Assembly (NCBI GenBank): GCA_032622095.1
Contig: CP136069.1
Coordinates: forward strand, 103,568,278 to 103,632,277
Direction: 5' to 3'
Source of the DNA: Siphonodentalium dalli
Taxonomy: Eukaryota; Mollusca; Scaphopoda; Gadilida; Siphonodentaliidae
Length of the DNA stretch: 64,000 nucleotides
Shown: positions 60,929 to 64,000 of the stretch, in pieces
Numbering within the stretch: the first letter of the stretch is position 1
How the letters are laid out: the number at the start of each line of letters is the position of its first letter
Made by a program: the position numbers and the translations under genes
The notes under the pieces: generated by a model
The model's input: only the letters and a program-made list of their open reading frames with translations
Database searches by the model: none
Told to the model about the DNA's origin: nothing

Positions 60929-61052
60929 CTGTCTGATTCACGGGCAATAATTGCATACAAGAAAAATCCTAGTCTTCGGGATAAGCTAGTTCATTCAACG
61001 CTCCCTCAAATATCGGCTGATAAGCGACCATGTAAACCTAAAACAATTTAAT
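60790..61052 (+). pseudogene. PLE RT-EN connector, located after the endonuclease
   Basis: The end of the 148-codon frame ('TFVCYPLVYSRHNVEV', 'DEFRSFADEH') and, after a small indel, 'SRAIIAYKKNPSLRDKLVHS' to TAA at about 61050 match the connector that in canonical PLEs joins the RT thumb to the endonuclease ('NLRD.LV' type). Here it lies downstream of GIY-YIG. The inverted copy reads through the broken point ('FADEHAELSDSRAI'), showing that the stop at 60926 came from a deletion of about four bases. Confidence 0.6.
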
Positions 61053-61262
61053 CTGTTCACGGCGGGACCAAAAACCAAAAAAAGCCACTCGGCCCATTCA
61101 TTTCAAGCACATTAATTTGTATCTCAACAAACAATATTGGACATTAATCCAATACACATCGGAACATTCCGACATCAAATCAAAATCCAAATCTGGATGC
61201 GAAACTCCAGACATAAACTTAGGTTAAAAGATTTTCCCTGTGCCTATGCGTTCTTTCTCATA
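61053..61262. other. PLE 3' non-coding tail
   Basis: Includes 'ggatgcgaaactccagac' (61195-61212), whose complement resembles 'gtcaggattcgcatcc' at the left edge of the composite (56154-56169), a possible weak terminal inverted similarity. It ends 'gcgttctttctcataaaaatc' at the satellite junction, a border repeated in the inverted arm at about 62775-62800. Confidence 0.5.
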
Positions 61263-61753
61263 AAAATCATATTTTGACCTATCACGATATTCACAAGTTC
61301 GGGATGACCCATATAACCAGTATTTCGAACTGCGTGTGGTCCTTTTATTACACAACGGTCAATGTAGTACAACTTCAACCCATGACTTTGTCAATTAAGG
61401 GCGTATCCGCACTGTAGACTTGGCCCAAATGACTATAACGATCATATTTTGGCCTATCACGATATTCAAAAGTTCGTGATGACACACATGACCATTATTT
61501 CGAACTGCGTGTGGTCCTTTTATTAAACAACGGTCAATGTAGTTCATCTTCAACCCATGATTGTGTCAATTAAGGGCGTATCCGCACTGTAGAATGGGCC
61601 GAAATGACTATAACCATCATATTTTGGCCCATCACGATATTCACAAGTTCGGGATGACCCATATAACCAGTATTTCGAACTGCGTGTGGTCCTTTTATTA
61701 CGCAACGGTCAATGTAGTCCATCTTCAACCCATGACTTTGCCAATTAAGGGCG
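61263..61753 (+). repeat. 176-bp satellite, left arm of the inverted duplication
   Basis: About 2.8 units in the same orientation as the 54.6-56.1 kb array ('ttatta.acaacgg' at 61346, 61522 and 61698). It begins at the PLE junction and ends at 'ccaattaagggcg' (61741-61753), where the palindrome centre begins. Confidence 0.9.
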
Positions 61754-61768
61754 GATACAGTGCGGATA

Positions 61769-62775
61769 CGCCCTTAATTGACAAAGTCATGTTTTGAAGT
61801 TGGACTACATTGACCGTTGTGTAATAAAGGACCACACGACGCAGTTAGAAATATTGGTTATATGGGTCATCCCGAACTTGTGAATATCGTGGTAGGTCAA
61901 AATATGATGGATATAGTCATTTAGGCCAATTTCACAGAGCGGATACACCCTTATTTGACACAATCATGGGTTGAAGTTGGACTGCATTGACCGTTGTGTA
62001 ATAAAAGTACCACACGCAGTTCTAAATACTGTTGATATAGGTCATCCCGAACTTGTGAATATCGTGATAGGTCAAAATATGTTGGTTATAGTCATTTAGG
62101 CCAATTTCACAGTGTGGATACGCCCTTAATTGTCACAATCATGGGTTGAAGTTGGACTACATTGACCGTTGTGTATTAAAAGCACCACACGCAGTTCGAA
62201 ATACAGGTGATATGGGTCATCCCGAACATGTGAATATCGTGATAGGTCAAAATATGATGGTTATAGTCATTTAGTCCAATTTCACAGTGCGGATACGACC
62301 TTAATTGACACAGTCATGGCTTGAAGGTAGACTACATTGACCGTTGTGTAATAAAAGGACCACACGCAGTTCGAAATACAGGTGATATGGGTCATCCCGA
62401 ACTTGTGAATATCGTGATAGGTCAAAATATGATGGTTATAGTCATTTAGGCCAATTTCACAGTGGGAATACGCCCTTAATTGACACAGTCATGGGTTGAA
62501 GTTGGACTACATTGACCAATGTGTAATAAAAGGACCACACGCAGTTCGAAATACTGTTGATATAGGTCATCCCGAACTTGTGACTATAGTGATAGGTCAA
62601 AATATGATGGTTATAGTCATTTGGGCCAATTTCACAGTGCGGATACGCTCTTAATTGACACAACCATGGGTTGAAGTTGGACTAGATTGACCGTTGTGTA
62701 ATAAAAGGTCTACACGCTGTTCGAAATAATGGTTATATGGTCATCACGAACTTGTGAATATCGTGATAGACCAAA
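61769..62775 (-). repeat. 176-bp satellite, right arm (inverted)
   Basis: About 5.7 units in reverse orientation ('ccgttgtgtaataaa'-type anchors from 61812 at ~176-bp steps). It starts 'cgcccttaattg' (61769-61780), the complement of the left arm end across a 15-nt spacer, and ends at the inverted PLE junction. Roughly three units longer than the left arm. Confidence 0.9.
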
Positions 62776-63068
62776 ATATGATTTCTATGAGAAAGAACGC
62801 ATAGGCACAGGGAAAATCTTTAAAACTAAGTTTGTGTCTGGAGTTTCGCATCCGGATTTGAATTTTGTTTTGATGTCGGAATGTTCCGATTTGTATTGGA
62901 TTAATGTCCAATATTGTTTGTTGAGATACAAATTAATGTGCTTGAAATGAATGAACCGAGTGGCTTTTTTTTGGGTTATGCAGGCAGTGGTCCCGCGTTG
63001 AACAGATTAAATTGTTTTAGGGGTACATGGTCACTAATCAGCCGATATTTGAGGGAGCGTTGAATGAA
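62776..63068 (-). other. Inverted copy of the PLE 3' tail and end of connector
   Basis: Reverse complement of about 60965-61262: 'gagaaagaacgcataggcac' near 62789 matches 'gtgcctatgcgttctttctc' in the left arm. It contains a few substitutions and a small insertion around 62975-63000. An apparent open frame at 62729-62950 on the plus strand is antisense to this tail. Confidence 0.75.
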
Positions 63069-63706
63069 CTAACTTATCCCGAAGACTAGGATTTTCTTGT
63101 ATGCAAATATTGCCCGTGAATCAGACAGTTCGGCGTGCTCGTCAGCGAATGACCTGAACTCATCTTTGAAAATACCAGCCACTTCTACGTTATGTCTGCT
63201 ATATACCAGTGGGTAACACACGAAGGTTTTGGGTGTCCCCAAACCCACTAATTGGTTAATACCCGTTGGCCATAGGGTCTGAAGTTCCCCTATCAATATC
63301 CCTCCCTTTCTTTGCGATGGATAGTTGTTTCTTCCACAGATTCCGTCACAGTGGTTTGTTCAATAGGTTGGAAACTAAAGTGCAGTCTGACACTGTGACC
63401 GTCAACATTAAAGTGCTGTGCAACAAATGTTTCCTTCTCATTATAGATGTCACTGAGATGCCTTTGAATTCTCTTTTTTATAGAATTTTGGGTTTCTCCA
63501 ACATATTGCATTTTGCATCTCTTGCATGTGATTAGGTAAATAAGATTTTTAGAGTCGCAATCCAAATTGTTGCACATACGATAAACATTTTTGGTCTGGT
63601 GACTGAAGAAAGACGAGCCCGTGTTAAGGTAGTTCATTTTGTTCAGACTACAGACCTTTTTTTTAGCAGAATTTAGAAGATCCCGAACCCAATACGGGAC
63701 GTCCAA
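63069..63706 (-). pseudogene. Inverted copy of PLE GIY-YIG endonuclease, frameshifted
   Basis: Two minus-strand frames together cover the gene. The 5' frame (63706 down to 63293, 137 codons) has a longer N terminus than the plus-strand copy, including 'NTGSSFFSHQTKNVYRMCNN', then the full GIY-YIG core ('NLIYLITCKRCKMQYVGET', 'AQHFNVDGHS', 'EETTIHRKEREGY'). It stops there because one G is missing relative to the left copy (tattgat versus tattggat). The 3' frame (63296 down to 63069) continues 'IGELQTLWPTGINQLVGL', the connector and 'FADEHAELSDSRAIFAYKK', uninterrupted where the left copy has a stop. Each copy is thus broken at a different place. Confidence 0.85.
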
Positions 63707-64000
63707 TGCTTATTTTCTTAGGTATATGTTCATTATCGTTAGAGATTGTTGGGTTTTCAATTTGGAAAATAGTTTCCGACTTAATGCTGCGGAGGAATCT
63801 CTTTGAGTATCCCCGCGAGCGCAAGGCCAGGAACAGTGTATTACATGCTTGATCGAAAGATGTCAGACTGCTGCTGTTTCTGTGGAACCTGATGACTTGT
63901 GATTTGATTATCCCCTTGAATGTATGAGGTGGATGGAATGAATGTTTGTCCAGGAGTTGATGTGAATCACTCGGTTTGAAATATACCTTGGTGTCGAGAA
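63707..64000 (-). pseudogene. Inverted copy of PLE RT thumb, running off the window
   Basis: Minus-strand counterpart of 60078-60420. One frame reads 'LDTKVYFKPSDSHQLLDKHS' and 'SSLTSFDQACNTLFLALRSR', then 'KISIGRPVLGSGSSKFC'. It retains the 14 bp missing from the left copy. Whether the RT catalytic deletion is shared cannot be seen because the junction lies beyond the window edge. Confidence 0.8.

Larger units (their letters stand above)
56149..61262 (+). mobile_element. Broken Penelope-like retroelement composite within the 176-bp satellite
   Basis: Foreign DNA interrupts the 176-bp array between 'gggcgtatccgca' and 'atcatattttgacc'; relative to the monomer about 35 bp is missing at the junction. 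Content in order: short hairpin gtcagg/cctgac (56154-56180), C-terminal tail of a non-LTR RT, a PLE N-terminal coil-like region, about 1 kb non-coding, SGNH-like region, PLE RT in three frames, GIY-YIG endonuclease, connector, non-coding tail. All coding parts are frameshifted or deleted. The 3' junction with the satellite is repeated in inverted form at about 62775. Confidence 0.75.
60078..64000. repeat. Large inverted duplication (PLE 3' half plus 176-bp satellite)
   Basis: The last window bases are the reverse complement of the sequence starting at about 60078 ('ctcgacaccaaggtatattt'). The arms are colinear through RT thumb, GIY-YIG, connector, 3' tail and satellite, meeting at about 61754-61768. 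The left arm has ~490 bp of satellite and the right arm ~1,000 bp. Arms differ by a low percentage of substitutions plus small indels. The right arm continues past the window. Confidence 0.92.

Noticed and set aside
54640-62775. Hammerhead ribozyme in the 176-bp monomer
   Set aside because: No properly spaced CUGANGA/GAAAC pair was found by eye on either strand ('gatgaccc' and 'gaaata' words do not form the core). A covariance search is still needed.
1-64000. Telomeric repeats
   Set aside because: No TTAGGG-type tandem run was seen on either strand.

Overview
The window looks like a gene-poor, repeat-dominated stretch of a eukaryotic, most likely bivalve mollusc, genome. I infer this from the satellite style (repeated 'gggccataactctg'-type phrases), a dispersed repeat opening 'agctcacctgag' followed by a TCCG-rich stretch, an animal-type Penelope-like retroelement (PLE) and a non-LTR retrotransposon tail. 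The species cannot be read from the sequence. I found no convincing host gene. Every recognisable coding remnant belongs to a retrotransposon and is broken.

Layout, left to right. 0-1.87 kb: AT-rich DNA with a decayed ~357-bp tandem repeat (here called R357). 1.87-3.97 kb: one and a half copies of a 1,386-bp satellite unit, then a 799-bp unrelated replacement. 4.77-20.47 kb: block A of a very homogeneous 1,243-bp satellite (S1), about 12.6 copies. 20.47-24.24 kb: a terminal module, more R357, a 481-bp inverted-repeat (MITE-like) element, a small interspersed repeat and a tRNA-like relic. 24.25-28.53 kb: 2.5 copies of a 1,721-bp satellite (S2), a diverged relative of S1, joined directly to S1. 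28.53-51.05 kb: block B of S1, about 18 copies, ending in the same terminal module as block A. 51.3-54.6 kb: dispersed bivalve-type repeat with two foldback elements. 54.6-64.0 kb: a 176-bp satellite interrupted by a broken PLE composite, then a large inverted duplication that repeats the PLE 3' half and the satellite on the other strand up to the window edge.

The most interesting material falls in two places. (1) S1, the 1,386-bp unit and S2 share architecture: roughly 300-bp internal sub-repeats plus one hairpin built on 'tatacttcc...ggaagtata'. The two S1 blocks, 22.5 and 15.7 kb long, stop at the same 3' module, which suggests the arrays are overgrown cores of a mobile element rather than ordinary satellite. 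Shared point variants reveal higher-order structure (a 7-unit displacement and a 2-unit alternation). (2) The PLE carries an SGNH/GDSL-hydrolase-like region upstream of the reverse transcriptase. It appears to have its GIY-YIG endonuclease between the RT thumb and the conserved connector (residues NPSLRDKLV), whereas in canonical PLEs that connector precedes the endonuclease. The RT has lost its catalytic centre by an in-frame internal deletion.

All homology statements are by eye. Copy counts depend on the assembly being correct across near-identical repeats.
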